Below, piece by piece: positions 18,971 through 28,713 of a stretch of 64,000 nt of DNA. A model generated the notes under the pieces. The model worked only from the letters and a program-made list of their open reading frames with translations, did no database searches and was not told the origin of the DNA. The stretch is taken from the NCBI RefSeq assembly GCF_022530855.2, contig NZ_CP099567.1, positions 2,914,001 through 2,978,000 on the forward strand. Direction: 5' to 3'. The translations under genes were made by a program, and so were the position numbers. How positions within the stretch are numbered: the stretch's first letter is position 1; each line of letters begins with the position of its first letter. This stretch comes from Candidatus Vondammii sp. HM_W22 (GTDB lineage Bacteria > Pseudomonadota > Gammaproteobacteria > Chromatiales > Chromatiaceae).

Positions 18971-19355
18971 TTAGGTATGAATATCCACCTTCAGCACCAC
19001 GCCATCCACCCCGATAACCTTCACCTGCACACCCGCCGCACAATCCGAACCATGTATTTTCCAGGTGCTGTCATCCACCCGAATGCGGCCCTGACCATTT
19101 ACGATCGGTTCATCCAGTGTAAACACCCGATCGACATACTGTTCGCCCCGCCGGTTGAGCTTGGGCTGATCGCTGACTGTCGGGTGTCGTTTCAGCACCA
19201 AGTGCCAAACCACTATACTGACAACGCTGAAAGCCGCGAACCCCAACAACTGATACTCCCAGGCCAACTCGGGCAACATCAGCAATAACAGCCCGACCAC
19301 ACCGGCGGCGATCCCCATCCAGAGAAAAAAGGCCCCCGGAGAGAAGACTTCAAGA
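18971..19355 (-). pseudogene. NfeD-like membrane protein, N-terminus lost
   Basis: An open frame of 115 codons starts at 19318 with MGIAAGVVGLLLLMLPELAW, two helices and a C-terminal OB-fold (TLDEPIVNGQGRIRVDDSTW). Upstream of the ATG the frame still reads NILEVFSPGAFFLW, the end of the first helix of NfeD. Before that, the sequence switches to the coiled-coil of the neighbouring SPFH gene in another frame. The first helix and start are therefore deleted. A product from the inner ATG is possible but would lack the first helix. Confidence 0.78.
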
Positions 19356-20079
19356 ATATTGCCTGGGAGACCATCAGGGTTGCTTCAGCTTCAGCCAGTC
19401 GTTCCCTTGCCTCGGCCTCCCTGAATGCAGCCTCTTTCTCGCCTTCGGCTTCAAGTATGGCTGCCTGTTTTTTACCCTCTGCCACAAGGATCTCAGACTG
19501 GCGCTGGCCATCCGACTCAAGGATCGCAGCACGTTTCTCACGCTCTGCTTTCATCTGCCGCGCCATGGCGTCAACCAGATCCCGTGGGGAGAAATATCTT
19601 TAATCTCGATCCGGGTCACTTTTACACCCCAGGGAGTGGTGGCATCATCCACTACATCCAGTAACCGTGCGTTGATCTGGTCACGCTTCGAGAGCAGCTC
19701 ATCCAGATCCATGGAACCCATCACCGTACGGATATTGGTCATGGTGAGATTGAGAATGGCGTTGGTCAGGTTATTCACCTCATAGGCTGCCTTTGCTGCA
19801 TCCAGAATCTGGAAAAAAACCACCCCATCCACAGTGACCATGGCATTATCCTTGGTGATCACCTCTTGTGACGGCACATCCATTACCTGTTCCATCATGT
19901 TGAGCTTGGCACCCACAGTATCGATCATCGGCACAAATCAGATTTAGGCCAGGATGCAGGGTCTTGGTATAGCGGCCAAAACGCTCAATAGTGTACTCAC
20001 TTCCCTGGGGCACACGCTTGGCACCCAGCACCACGATAACCACGGCTAATACCACTACAATCAGGGCAAAAATATCCAT
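19356..20079 (-). pseudogene. Stomatin/SPFH (QmcA-like) protein gene, frameshifted and truncated
   Basis: The start at 20079 reads MDIFALIVVVLAVVIVVLGA, a membrane anchor, then VPQGSEYTIERFGRYTKTLH, the SPFH opening. The frame shifts near 19935, continues with [19 protein letters not shown] and RIEIKDISP, then shifts again near 19575. It continues as [20 protein letters not shown] and the Ala/Glu coiled coil. At about 19356 it is joined to the NfeD gene, with the C-terminal domain lost. These proteins normally pair with NfeD in membrane microdomains. Two frameshifts plus a deletion make it a pseudogene. Confidence 0.88.
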
Positions 20080-20289
20080 CAGAATTACTCCAGTTTTTTA
20101 TTCGCCTTGAAGTATACCCCACTCCTTCCGCTTTAAAACCACCAACGTGAACTCACATTCCGAGAGAAATTGGGAGCACGAAACAGTCTCCCCTGGATTG
20201 ATTGCAAAGCTGCGATTCAGAAGTTGTGTAGCAAATATCAAAAATCAGGCTAGAATGCCCTCATTCAAAGCACCTGCCGGAATCCCTGC

Positions 20290-21033
20290 ATGAGCACTTA
20301 TCAAAAACCACCCAAGTCCCTGATGCGCAAGGTGGGCAAAGCCATTGCCGATTTTCAGATGATCCGCGATGGCGACCGAATTCTGCTTGGCGTTTCCGGT
20401 GGCAAGGACTCTTTATCACTGCTGCATACCCTGCTGCATCTGAAAAGCTATGCGCCGGTCAAATTTGAACTGGGTGTAATAACGGTAGACCCTGAAGTGG
20501 AGAGCTTCGAACCAGCTAAACTCAAACCCTATTACGAAGCATTGGGAGTCCCCTACCATTATTGCGAGCAACCGATTATGGAACAGGCAGAAAAACATAT
20601 GGATGGGAATTCATTCTGCGCCTACTGCTCCCGCATGAAACGGGGGATCATGTACTCCACCTGCAGGGAACACCATTACAATGTCCTTGCTCTGGCACAA
20701 CACTTGGATGATTTGGCTGAAAGCCTGTTGATGTCCATGTTCCATGGCGGCCAGCTGCGAACCATGAAAGCCCACTATCTGAATGATACCGGCGAAATCC
20801 GTATTATTCGCCCTCTGGCCTACTGCAGGGAAACCCTGACAACAGATTTCGCTACCGATACCCAACTACCGGTAGTATCGGACAGCTGCCCTGCCTGCTT
20901 CTCAGTCCCCACTCAGCGAGTGCATATGAAACAGTTGCTGGCCAGAGAGGAGGAGACAAACAAACATCTTTTCCCCAACCTGCTGCATGCCATGAAGCCG
21001 CTGATGGATGAGGTTCCGCAGGCTGATGATTGA
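20290..21033 (+). CDS. ttcA: TtcA-family tRNA 2-thiolation ATPase
   Basis: 247 residues. The PP-loop is LGVSGGKDSLSLLHTLLHL (about residues 33-51). Cysteine pairs are FCAYCSRMKRG and SCPACFSVP, plausible Fe-S ligands. The conserved ALAQHLDDLAESLLMSMFHG region follows. This matches the TtcA/TtuA superfamily that thiolates tRNA through an adenylated intermediate. It is shorter than E. coli TtcA (311), so it may be a TtcA-like paralogue with a different target. It is divergent from the broken SPFH gene. Confidence 0.82.
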   Translation: MSTYQKPPKSLMRKVGKAIADFQMIRDGDRILLGVSGGKDSLSLLHTLLHLKSYAPVKFELGVITVDPEVESFEPAKLKPYYEALGVPYHYCEQPIMEQAEKHMDGNSFCAYCSRMKRGIMYSTCREHHYNVLALAQHLDDLAESLLMSMFHGGQLRTMKAHYLNDTGEIRIIRPLAYCRETLTTDFATDTQLPVVSDSCPACFSVPTQRVHMKQLLAREEETNKHLFPNLLHAMKPLMDEVPQADD

Positions 21034-21087
21034 TTCAGATGTAATCCGTACCCAAGTGTATGCAGAAAGTAAGGCTGGCTCAAAACA

Positions 21088-21115
21088 CCGTCATCCCGCG
21101 GCGTAGGCCGGAATC
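21088..21115. repeat. Intergenic GTCATCCCG-type palindromic repeat
   Basis: The stretch GTCATCCCGCGGCGTAGGCC followed by GGAATC resembles the small palindromic intergenic repeats common in proteobacteria. It lies between ttcA and the RND operon. A similar GTCATCCCG motif is at 25540. Confidence 0.45.
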
Positions 21116-21271
21116 AAGAAAGGCGGCCATCATAGGAGATGTTGGATTACTGTCCACGCCGGGATAATAGCTGTCGCATTCAAATAATTTTCTACTAAAA
21201 TGGTGTTGATTTGTGAATAAATCGATATTGATTTAGATTTTAATTATATTCTTATATTTTGAGACCGACTC

Positions 21272-22315
21272 ATGAAATCCCTCTACACTATTACACTAAC
21301 ACTACTGATTTTTTCCGCCACGCTACAGGCGGGATCATCTCTGGAAACCGCTACAGCAGAGTACCGTGACCTACCCAGGGAATACCGTCTTGATGGCATT
21401 GTGGAGGCTATCAACCAATCCACTATGTCCGCCCAGACCGGTGGACAAATTGAAGATATCCTGTTTGATGTAGACGACTATGTGGAGAAAGGCGCACTCA
21501 TTGTCCGCCTCAAAGACACCGAGCAACGCTCCCGTCTGGCCCGCGCGCAGGCCGATCTAAAGGCAGCCAAGGCCCATCTGCAAGATGCGCAACAAGAGTT
21601 TGGCAGGGTAAAAGAGATATTTGCTAGGAAATTGCTGTCACGCTCCGCCATGGACAAGGCCGATACCACGCTGAAAGCGGCAAAAGCAACCCGTGACGCA
21701 GCCAGGGCGGCATCGGACCAGGCCAAAGAGCAACTTGAATACACGCGGGTACGTGCTCCTTACTCAGGCATTGTCATTCAGCGGCACATGGAGGTAGGTG
21801 AAGTCGCCACGCCGGGACAGAAGCTGATCAGTGGCATCTCCCTGGATCAGCTTCGGGTCAATGTGGATGTCCCACAAAGCCTGATTTCCGCTGTTCGCAC
21901 CACCGACAAGGCCAGTGTGCAGCAGCCAGGAAATGGCTATATCCCCGTGGTCAGGCTGGTCATTTTTCCCTTTGCCCAGCATGGCAGCAACACCTTCAAG
22001 GTGCGGCTGGATCTGCCCGAAGGAACCAAGCAGATGTTTCCGGGCATGTTCGTCAAAACCACCTTCGAGGTTGGCACCCGCAAAGCATTGCTGATCCCCG
22101 CCCAGGCGGTAGTCTATCGCAGCGAAGTCATCGGCGTCTACGTGATGCAGGCCAGCGGCAATATTATGCTGCGCCATATCCGTGCCGGGCATAAAGTCGG
22201 CAATGACATGATCAGTGTACTTTCCGGTCTGGATGAAGGGGAAAAAGTGGCACTGGATCCCATCGCGGCAGGCGCCGCACTGAAGGCGTTATTGTCGGAG
22301 AAGCGTCATGACTAG
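21272..22315 (+). CDS. RND efflux periplasmic adaptor subunit (membrane fusion protein)
   Basis: 347 residues. Signal peptide MKSLYTITLTLLIFSATLQA. The biotinyl-lipoyl half-motif is SAQTGGQIEDILFDVDDYVE; a long coiled-coil hairpin follows (about residues 85-155, Ala/Lys rich). The second lipoyl half is TRVRAPYSGIVIQRHMEVGE. The beta-barrel part contains FPGMFVKTTFEVGTRKALLI. It links the inner-membrane pump to an outer-membrane channel. The stop overlaps the pump gene by 8 bp. No outer-membrane TolC-like gene is adjacent. Confidence 0.93.
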   Translation: MKSLYTITLTLLIFSATLQAGSSLETATAEYRDLPREYRLDGIVEAINQSTMSAQTGGQIEDILFDVDDYVEKGALIVRLKDTEQRSRLARAQADLKAAKAHLQDAQQEFGRVKEIFARKLLSRSAMDKADTTLKAAKATRDAARAASDQAKEQLEYTRVRAPYSGIVIQRHMEVGEVATPGQKLISGISLDQLRVNVDVPQSLISAVRTTDKASVQQPGNGYIPVVRLVIFPFAQHGSNTFKVRLDLPEGTKQMFPGMFVKTTFEVGTRKALLIPAQAVVYRSEVIGVYVMQASGNIMLRHIRAGHKVGNDMISVLSGLDEGEKVALDPIAAGAALKALLSEKRHD

Positions 22316-25300
22316 GCTGGGAATTTCCGGGAGCATTGCAAAGCGTTTTCTCACCTCAGAGATTACCCCTTTACTGGCCCTGGTGGGAATGCTGATCGGT
22401 CTGTTTGCCGTGATGGTAACCCCCCGCGAGGAGGAACCGCAGATCAATGTCACCTTTGCCAATGTCTTTATCCCGTTCCCCGGCGCAACTGCGTCGGAGA
22501 TTGAACAGTTGGTGGCAACACCAGCGGAACAGGTACTCTCGGAGATAGAGGGCATCAAGCACATCTACTCCATCTCCCGCCCGGGCATGGCAGTACTGAC
22601 CGTGCAATTTCGGGTGGGGGAGAACAGGACCGACGCCATCGTCAGCCTTTACAGCAAAATCTTCTCCAAGCAGGATTGGTTGCCCCAGAACCTTGGGGTA
22701 GGCCAGCCCATCATCAAGCCCAAGGGAATAGACGATGTCCCCATTGTTACCGTCACGCTCTGGTCGGACAATCCTGAAACGGGGGCATACCAGCTGGGCC
22801 AGGTGGCCCACGCCATCGAATCTGAACTGAAGCGGGTACCCGGCACCCGGGATATCTACACCATTGGCGAACCGACACAGGTGGTGAGTGTTCAGCTCGA
22901 CCCCCAGGCACTGGCGGGCTACCAGATAGATTTGGCTGAACTGCGCCAGGCCCTCCAAGCAGGTAATACCGTCCGGGACGACCTGAGCATCACCCGCGAC
23001 AACCGGGAAATTCTGGTTCAGGCGGGCACTTTTCTCACCCGGGCCGAAGAGATCGGCAACCTAGTGATAAGCAGCCAGAACGGCAGCCCGGTATTTCTTC
23101 GGGATGTCGCTACCATCAAGCATGGCGTAGATCAGCCGCAGCAGTATGTCTGGATCGGTGCAGGCCCTGAGGGCCATACCAAAGGGCTCAACTTTACCGG
23201 CACCCTGCCGGCAGTCACTATCGCCATTGCCAAGAAGCCCGGCAACAACGCGGTGAAGATCGCCGAGGCGGTGATTCACCGTTTTGATCAGCTGCGAGGC
23301 ACCTTCATTCCTGACGGAGTAAATGCCACCATCACCCGTAACTACGGTGAAACCGCCGATGCCAAAGCCAAAAAACTGATCACCAAGCTGGTATTCGCCA
23401 CCGCCTCGGTAGTGCTGCTGGTGTTGATTGCTCTCGGCTGGCGCGAAGCGATCATTGTCGGCGCCGCCGTGGTGGCAACCCTCTCCATCACCCTGTTCGC
23501 CTCCTGGGCTTGGGGCTTCACCCTCAACCGGGTCTCACTGTTCGCCCTGATTTTCTCTATCGGCATCCTGGTGGATGACGCCATTGTCGTAGTGGAGAAT
23601 ATCCATCGCCATCTCGCCCTCGGGACAAAGAATCTGCTGGAAGCCATTCCCCGCGCGGTTGACGAGGTGGGTGGCCCGACTATTCTCGCCACCTTCACGG
23701 TTATTGCCGCCCTGCTGCCGATGGCATTCGTCAGCGGCCTGATGGGACCCTACATGAGTCCGATCCCGATCAACGCCAGTATGGGCATGCTGATATCACT
23801 GATCGTTGCCTTCGTGTTTACTCCCTGGCTTACCTACAAGTTTCTGGCGGGCACCACAATCCATACCGGCAGCGGGGAAGCGGATACCGGCAACGGATGG
23901 CTAGACCGCCTGTTCACTGGCATTCTTAGCCCGTTCCTCGGAACCGGAAAGGCCCGCGGCCTACGCTGGCTGTTGCTGGCCGGCATCATGCTGCTGATTG
24001 CCGGCTCAATTGCATTAGTGGCAACCCAGTCGGTTGTTCTCAAAATGCTGCCGTTCGACAATAAGTCAGAATTCCAGGTAGTACTGGACATGCCCGAAGG
24101 CACCAGTCTGGAGCAGACCGCAAGAGTCTTGAGCGAGTTAGGTTCCTACTTGGGCAGCGTGGCTGAGGTGAGCGACTACCAAGTTTACACCGGCACCTCT
24201 GCCCCAATCAGCTTCAATGGACTGGTGCGTCAATACTATCTGCGTAATGGGGCGAATCTTGGCGACATCCAGGTCAATCTGGTGGACAAGGGAGCACGTG
24301 ATCGTAAGAGCCATGAGATAGCCCAGTCGGTACGCGAACCGATCCAGGCCATTGCACGCCACTATGGCGGTAATACAAAGATTGTGGAAGTCCCTCCCGG
24401 CCCGCCGGTACTCTCACCTTTGGTGGGCGAAATTTACGGCATTGATTACGCAGGCCAGATTGCCGCTGCTAAAGAGTTTCGCCAGCTGCTTGAAACCACC
24501 GAGGATATCGTCGATGTGGATGATTCCGTGGAATTCCCGTCAGAAAAAATTCTGTTGAAAATCGACCGGACAAAAGCGGCGCGTCTGGGAGTCCCCCAAA
24601 GCAGTGTCGTGCAAGCGCTGGGAACCGTTCTCAACGGAGAGGATATGAGCTATCTGCACGACGAGAACAGCAAATATGCCGTGCCGATACGGGTCGGGTA
24701 CAGCGAGGCGGACAAGGTCGACCTGGAGCAGGTTCTTACCCTGCGACTGAAGAGCAAAAACGGCAGTCTGGTGCCACTCTCCGAGATCGTTGAACAGGTT
24801 GAGAGCAGCCGCGAACACTCTATCCAACACAAAGACCTGCTACCGGTAGTCTATGTTACGGCCGACACGGCAGGAAAGACAGACAGCCCCCTCTATGGCT
24901 TGGCCAGTATCTCCTCCAGGCTGGATGAGCAAGGGGGGCTGCCACAGTGGTTCGTCTCCCAGCCGGACAATCCCTATGAATACAGCCTGAAGTGGGATGG
25001 CGAGTGGCAGGTCACCTATGAGACTTTCCGTGATATGGGCATCGCCTACTCAGTGGGCCTGATACTCATCTACCTGCTGGTGGTAGCCCAGTTTCGCTCT
25101 TACTTGATACCTCTGGTGATCATGGCGCCGATTCCGCTGACCATCATTGGAATACTGCCGGGGCATGCACTGCTGGACCGTCAGTTCACCGCCACCTCGA
25201 TGATCGGGATGATCGCCTTGGCAGGTATTATCGTACGCAACTCGATTCTGCTGGTGGAGTTCATCAACCAGCAGGTAACAGAAGGCATGCCGTTTAAACA

Positions 25301-25511
25301 TGCTGTCATTCACTCTGCTGTAGTCAGATCAAAGCCCATTGTTTTGACGGCACTCGCAGCTGTGGCCGGGGCCTTCTTCATCCTGGATGACCCTATTTTC
25401 AGTGGTCTTGCGGTAGCGCTTATCTTCGGGTTACTGGTCTCAACCGCACTGACGCTAATTGTGGTTCCGGTAGTCTATTATGCGGCTATGCATAATAAAC
25501 TCGCAGACTGA
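22308..25511 (+). CDS. RND efflux transporter permease subunit
   Basis: 1067 residues, full RND length with 12 expected membrane helices and two large periplasmic loops. TM4 carries the proton-relay pair in GILVDDAIVVVENIHRHLA. TM10-12 includes MIGMIALAGIIVRNSILLVE and the C-terminal FGLLVSTALTLIVVPVVYY. The N-terminus up to about residue 40 contains the first helix (LLALVGMLIGLFAVMV). It belongs to the AcrB/MexB superfamily, nearer to HAE1-like pumps of environmental gammaproteobacteria than to the CusA metal pumps. Substrate not predictable. Confidence 0.93.
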   Translation: MTRLGISGSIAKRFLTSEITPLLALVGMLIGLFAVMVTPREEEPQINVTFANVFIPFPGATASEIEQLVATPAEQVLSEIEGIKHIYSISRPGMAVLTVQFRVGENRTDAIVSLYSKIFSKQDWLPQNLGVGQPIIKPKGIDDVPIVTVTLWSDNPETGAYQLGQVAHAIESELKRVPGTRDIYTIGEPTQVVSVQLDPQALAGYQIDLAELRQALQAGNTVRDDLSITRDNREILVQAGTFLTRAEEIGNLVISSQNGSPVFLRDVATIKHGVDQPQQYVWIGAGPEGHTKGLNFTGTLPAVTIAIAKKPGNNAVKIAEAVIHRFDQLRGTFIPDGVNATITRNYGETADAKAKKLITKLVFATASVVLLVLIALGWREAIIVGAAVVATLSITLFASWAWGFTLNRVSLFALIFSIGILVDDAIVVVENIHRHLALGTKNLLEAIPRAVDEVGGPTILATFTVIAALLPMAFVSGLMGPYMSPIPINASMGMLISLIVAFVFTPWLTYKFLAGTTIHTGSGEADTGNGWLDRLFTGILSPFLGTGKARGLRWLLLAGIMLLIAGSIALVATQSVVLKMLPFDNKSEFQVVLDMPEGTSLEQTARVLSELGSYLGSVAEVSDYQVYTGTSAPISFNGLVRQYYLRNGANLGDIQVNLVDKGARDRKSHEIAQSVREPIQAIARHYGGNTKIVEVPPGPPVLSPLVGEIYGIDYAGQIAAAKEFRQLLETTEDIVDVDDSVEFPSEKILLKIDRTKAARLGVPQSSVVQALGTVLNGEDMSYLHDENSKYAVPIRVGYSEADKVDLEQVLTLRLKSKNGSLVPLSEIVEQVESSREHSIQHKDLLPVVYVTADTAGKTDSPLYGLASISSRLDEQGGLPQWFVSQPDNPYEYSLKWDGEWQVTYETFRDMGIAYSVGLILIYLLVVAQFRSYLIPLVIMAPIPLTIIGILPGHALLDRQFTATSMIGMIALAGIIVRNSILLVEFINQQVTEGMPFKHAVIHSAVVRSKPIVLTALAAVAGAFFILDDPIFSGLAVALIFGLLVSTALTLIVVPVVYYAAMHNKLAD

Positions 25512-25538
25512 ATAGCACTTTCACAGGGGCGAAACCAT

Positions 25539-25567
25539 CGTCATCCCGGGTCAGGCTGGGGTGACGG
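25539..25567. repeat. Short imperfect palindrome after the RND operon
   Basis: CGTCATCCC and, 10 bases on, GGGGTGACG form an imperfect hairpin of the same GTCATCCCG type as at 21088. It lies between the convergent RND pump and TraB genes. It could act as a terminator-like structure, but there is no strong T tract. Confidence 0.45.
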
Positions 25568-25650
25568 ATGAAGCACTTAAGTGGGAATTTCTGCTTTCTT
25601 GAAAGAGTAAACCCCACCCAATCAAGGCACTTGAAACCTGAAGCCGCCGT

Positions 25651-26850
25651 TCAGCCAACCAGCCGTTCAACAATCCTGAACCCTGCCAGATAAGTACCAA
25701 TTGCAGAACCCAGGGTACTGAACAGGAATACCAGCAGAGTGCGGGAGACGCGGTTACGCCACCACCCTTTGAGTGACGTCGTGTCATGGCGCAGTTCGCC
25801 AAAGTCACCCACTCGCGGTTTGTGCAGATAGATCTCCACAGCGGCAGTAACCATGCCCGCCCCAATCGTGGGGTTAAGGGAGGTGATGGGCGCAGCGATA
25901 AATGCCGTGGTCACTGTCAGTGGATGCCCCGCTGCAATGAGCGCCCCCAGAGCAGAAAGTGTACCGTTGATCAGCACCCACTCCATCACCAGTTGCCAAC
26001 CAAGTTCCGGACTGCGGGCAAAACCAAGCCCAAAGCCGAGAAAGACCAGGGCAGCGATCAGCCAGGGGATTAGCCTGGGCCAGCGCTTAGGCGTAGGCAG
26101 GTGATCTAGTTCACTGATCACCTCTTCCGGTTTATCCGTACTGTCGGAGAGGTAGCGCGCTATACCCTTCATGTGACCAGCGCCAATCACTGCCAGGACA
26201 TTTTCGTGGGAATGGGCGCTCACCTCTTGAACTAGTCGAGCGGCCATATAGCGGTCGCGCTCATCAATCAACGGTAAAAACAAATCCTGCCGCTCTTCCG
26301 CAAATTCAGAGAAAGTGCTTTCCAGCAGATCACCCTTTTTGAGACTCTCGATCTCCTCCTCACTCACTTCATCTTTTGAGATCACGCTGGCCAGCAGTCC
26401 GGCGAACAGCCCAAAACGCCGCCACCAGGGGACACTGTGCAAAACCCGCTTCAAGGTAACACCAATTTCACGGTCGATAAGTAACACAGGACTATGGTGC
26501 TCCTGAGCATGCTTGATGGCGATCCGCTGCTCAGCACCTGGTTCAATATCAAATTGATCGGCCAAACGTTGCTGGTAAGCACCCAAGGCAAGATTAGCTG
26601 CCACCATGCTGGCCTTACCTTGCTTGATCACATTGAACAGGTCCATCCGTGCCAGGGCATCCGGATCCAGAATTGCATTATAGCGGCTCGGGCAGAGTTC
26701 AACTGCCACTGCATCATAATCACCCGTAGACAGCAGCTCCTCCACCTTGTCGGCGCTCACCTTTGAAACATGGGCGGTACCCAGCAGGGTAATCCGGCTA
26801 TCACCAACACGAATCTCAAGCTGCGGTTCTTGTTCAGGGCTGTCAGTCAT
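25651..26850 (-). CDS. TraB/PrgY-family membrane protein
   Basis: 399 residues from the ATG at 26850 (MTDSPEQEPQLEIRVGD); the frame is open 29 codons further, without similarity. The N-terminal TraB motif is ITLLGTAHVSKVSADKVEEL. Conserved VAVELCPSRYNAIL and VIGAGHMKGI follow, the HAEXE-like metal-site pattern of the erythromycin-esterase/TIKI superfamily. The C-terminal third holds about 4-5 membrane helices (from WLIAALVFLGFGLGFA). Family members are implicated in peptide or pheromone shut-down in Gram-positives. In proteobacteria the function is unknown. Confidence 0.88.
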   Translation of the reverse strand: MTDSPEQEPQLEIRVGDSRITLLGTAHVSKVSADKVEELLSTGDYDAVAVELCPSRYNAILDPDALARMDLFNVIKQGKASMVAANLALGAYQQRLADQFDIEPGAEQRIAIKHAQEHHSPVLLIDREIGVTLKRVLHSVPWWRRFGLFAGLLASVISKDEVSEEEIESLKKGDLLESTFSEFAEERQDLFLPLIDERDRYMAARLVQEVSAHSHENVLAVIGAGHMKGIARYLSDSTDKPEEVISELDHLPTPKRWPRLIPWLIAALVFLGFGLGFARSPELGWQLVMEWVLINGTLSALGALIAAGHPLTVTTAFIAAPITSLNPTIGAGMVTAAVEIYLHKPRVGDFGELRHDTTSLKGWWRNRVSRTLLVFLFSTLGSAIGTYLAGFRIVERLVG

Positions 26851-27135
26851 CAATAGGCTCCATATATTGGTGGCGCATAATAACCCGCCGATAACGGCTT
26901 GTCGCCGCAGGAAGCGCTGAAAGCCAAAAGAGCACACAGCGTTTACTGTTTTCAGCAGGTAATTATTGCGGTATGAGAGTTATATCGACACGTTATGTGT
27001 GAAAAAAATAGTCAACACCCAAGAACCTCTGGTATTTAATTCCGGACGGCTTCTGATCCGTGACGCATTTAGTTACTATTTCCAGAATATCCGGGTTAAC
27101 ATGAGAAGATGGTCCCGATTCACAGGATGACCGAG

Positions 27136-27540
27136 ATGCTGAAGCGTTCATTTCTTCTGATTATCGCCCTGTTCATGCTGAGCGGTTGCAAAACCCTGCT
27201 GACCCAAAAGGAGAGTGAAACATCCTTATTGGAAACCCTCAAAGCCTACGAAGCGACCATGCGCTGGGGATACCCCGGGCAAGCTTATAACTTTCTGCGC
27301 AAAGATTTAGCGGAGAAAACTGAAATACCAGCCACTCTGGAAAACATCAGGGTCACCGGCTATAAAGTCATCAGATCACCCATCAGGTCAGACGAAACCC
27401 TCGCCTCACAAGTTGCCGTGATCGGTTATGTCTTCGATGACCGACAGGTGGAAATCAGCCTCACCGACAGACAGCTCTGGGAATACGACAAAGAGAAAAA
27501 AACCTGGCTGCGGATTAATCCAATACCAGAATTAAAATAA
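27136..27540 (+). CDS. Hypothetical lipoprotein
   Basis: About 134 residues from the ATG at 27136, which has an AGGA 8 bp upstream; upstream in-frame starts at 27109 and 27127 have poorer sites. Lipobox: LFMLSGC, so Cys becomes the lipidated N-terminus. The rest is a small alpha/beta protein (TMRWGYPGQAYNFLRKDLAE; RQVEISLTDRQLWEYDKEKK). It overlaps the downstream permease gene by 1 bp (TAATG), so the two are co-translated. Similar small lipoproteins occur in Chromatiales-type genomes; function unknown. Confidence 0.8.
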   Translation: MLKRSFLLIIALFMLSGCKTLLTQKESETSLLETLKAYEATMRWGYPGQAYNFLRKDLAEKTEIPATLENIRVTGYKVIRSPIRSDETLASQVAVIGYVFDDRQVEISLTDRQLWEYDKEKKTWLRINPIPELK

Positions 27541-28592
27541 TGATCAATACCGTCTCCGGGCGACAGAGGCAGATCCTACTGACAATAGCCGCGTTCGTTA
27601 TTGTAGTGGCCGGTATGCGTGAAGCTCAGCCGCTGTTAGTTCCGTTCCTGCTCTCTGGCTTTATCGCCATCATTGCCGCCCCCGCACTGTTTTTCCTGAA
27701 ACAGCACCGCATACCAACGGGTGTTGCCTTACTGCTGGTCATCTTGACCATCATCGGCACCGGGATGCTGTTGGGAGTTTTGGTGGGCAGTTCTATTGAT
27801 GACTTCTCTGCCCAACTACCTCTATATCAGGAGAAACTGCGCGGACAGACTTCATCTCTGCTGCAGTGGATCACCTCACTTGGCATACCTCTGCCTGAGC
27901 AGGCCTTCAGTAAATTCCTGGACCCTGGCAAGGCAATAAAAATGGCTGCACAGGGCCTCAACAGCCTGGGCAATCTGGTGACCAACACATTACTGATTCT
28001 GCTGACTGTGATCTTTATCCTACTGGAAGCATCCGGCTTTCCGGCCAAACTGCGGCGGATTCTCGGCAACCCAGAAGAGTCCCTCGTCCATTTCGAACAG
28101 TTCACCAAAAACATTAAATACTACATGGTAATCAAAACAGCCACCAGTCTGCTGACAGGTGTGGCGGTGGCGCTCTGGCTGACGGTGATCGGCGTCGATT
28201 ATCCCGTGCTTTGGGGGGTACTGGCCTTCCTTCTCAACTACATACCGAATATCGGTTCTGTTATCGCCGCAGTCCCTGCGGTTCTTCTGGCCCTGATTCA
28301 GATCGGCACCGGTGCTGCCTTGTGGACGGGCGTTGGCTATCTCATCATCAACAGCTTGGTAGGCAATGTCATAGAGCCCCGCTTCATGGGCCGGGGGCTT
28401 GGACTCTCCAGCCTGGTGGTGTTCATCTCACTGGTCTTCTGGGGCTGGGTACTGGGTACCGTGGGCATGTTTCTCTCAGTCCCCCTCACCATGACAATAA
28501 AAATCGCGCTGGACAGTCGCGAAGAAACCCGCTGGATCGCCATCCTTCTGGGGCCGGAAGTCGATAAAGAGAAGCCAAAACCCACTGAATAG
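27540..28592 (+). CDS. AI-2E family transporter (UPF0118)
   Basis: 350 residues with about eight membrane helices. The family hallmark is the C-terminal region LNYIPNIGSVIAAVPAVLLA and NSLVGNVIEPRFMGRGLGLS, followed by VVFISLVFWGWVLGTVGMFL. The family name comes from TqsA (autoinducer-2 export). Other members are Na+(Li+)/H+ antiporters, so the substrate is not defined here. It is coupled to the upstream lipoprotein gene. Confidence 0.92.
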   Translation: MINTVSGRQRQILLTIAAFVIVVAGMREAQPLLVPFLLSGFIAIIAAPALFFLKQHRIPTGVALLLVILTIIGTGMLLGVLVGSSIDDFSAQLPLYQEKLRGQTSSLLQWITSLGIPLPEQAFSKFLDPGKAIKMAAQGLNSLGNLVTNTLLILLTVIFILLEASGFPAKLRRILGNPEESLVHFEQFTKNIKYYMVIKTATSLLTGVAVALWLTVIGVDYPVLWGVLAFLLNYIPNIGSVIAAVPAVLLALIQIGTGAALWTGVGYLIINSLVGNVIEPRFMGRGLGLSSLVVFISLVFWGWVLGTVGMFLSVPLTMTIKIALDSREETRWIAILLGPEVDKEKPKPTE

Positions 28593-28713
28593 CGCTCTTT
28601 TCAGATCTCCTAAAAAAACGATGCAAAGTAGGCGCAGAGTCCGCAGAGAAAGGTTATGCTAAGCTGAACATCCTAGGTACACACTACACACTCTGCTCTG
28701 AGCAATTAAATTC

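Noticed and set aside
22371-22958. Minus-strand 195-codon frame inside the RND pump gene
   Set aside because: Shadow of the real gene in high-GC codons; no start signal or similarity.
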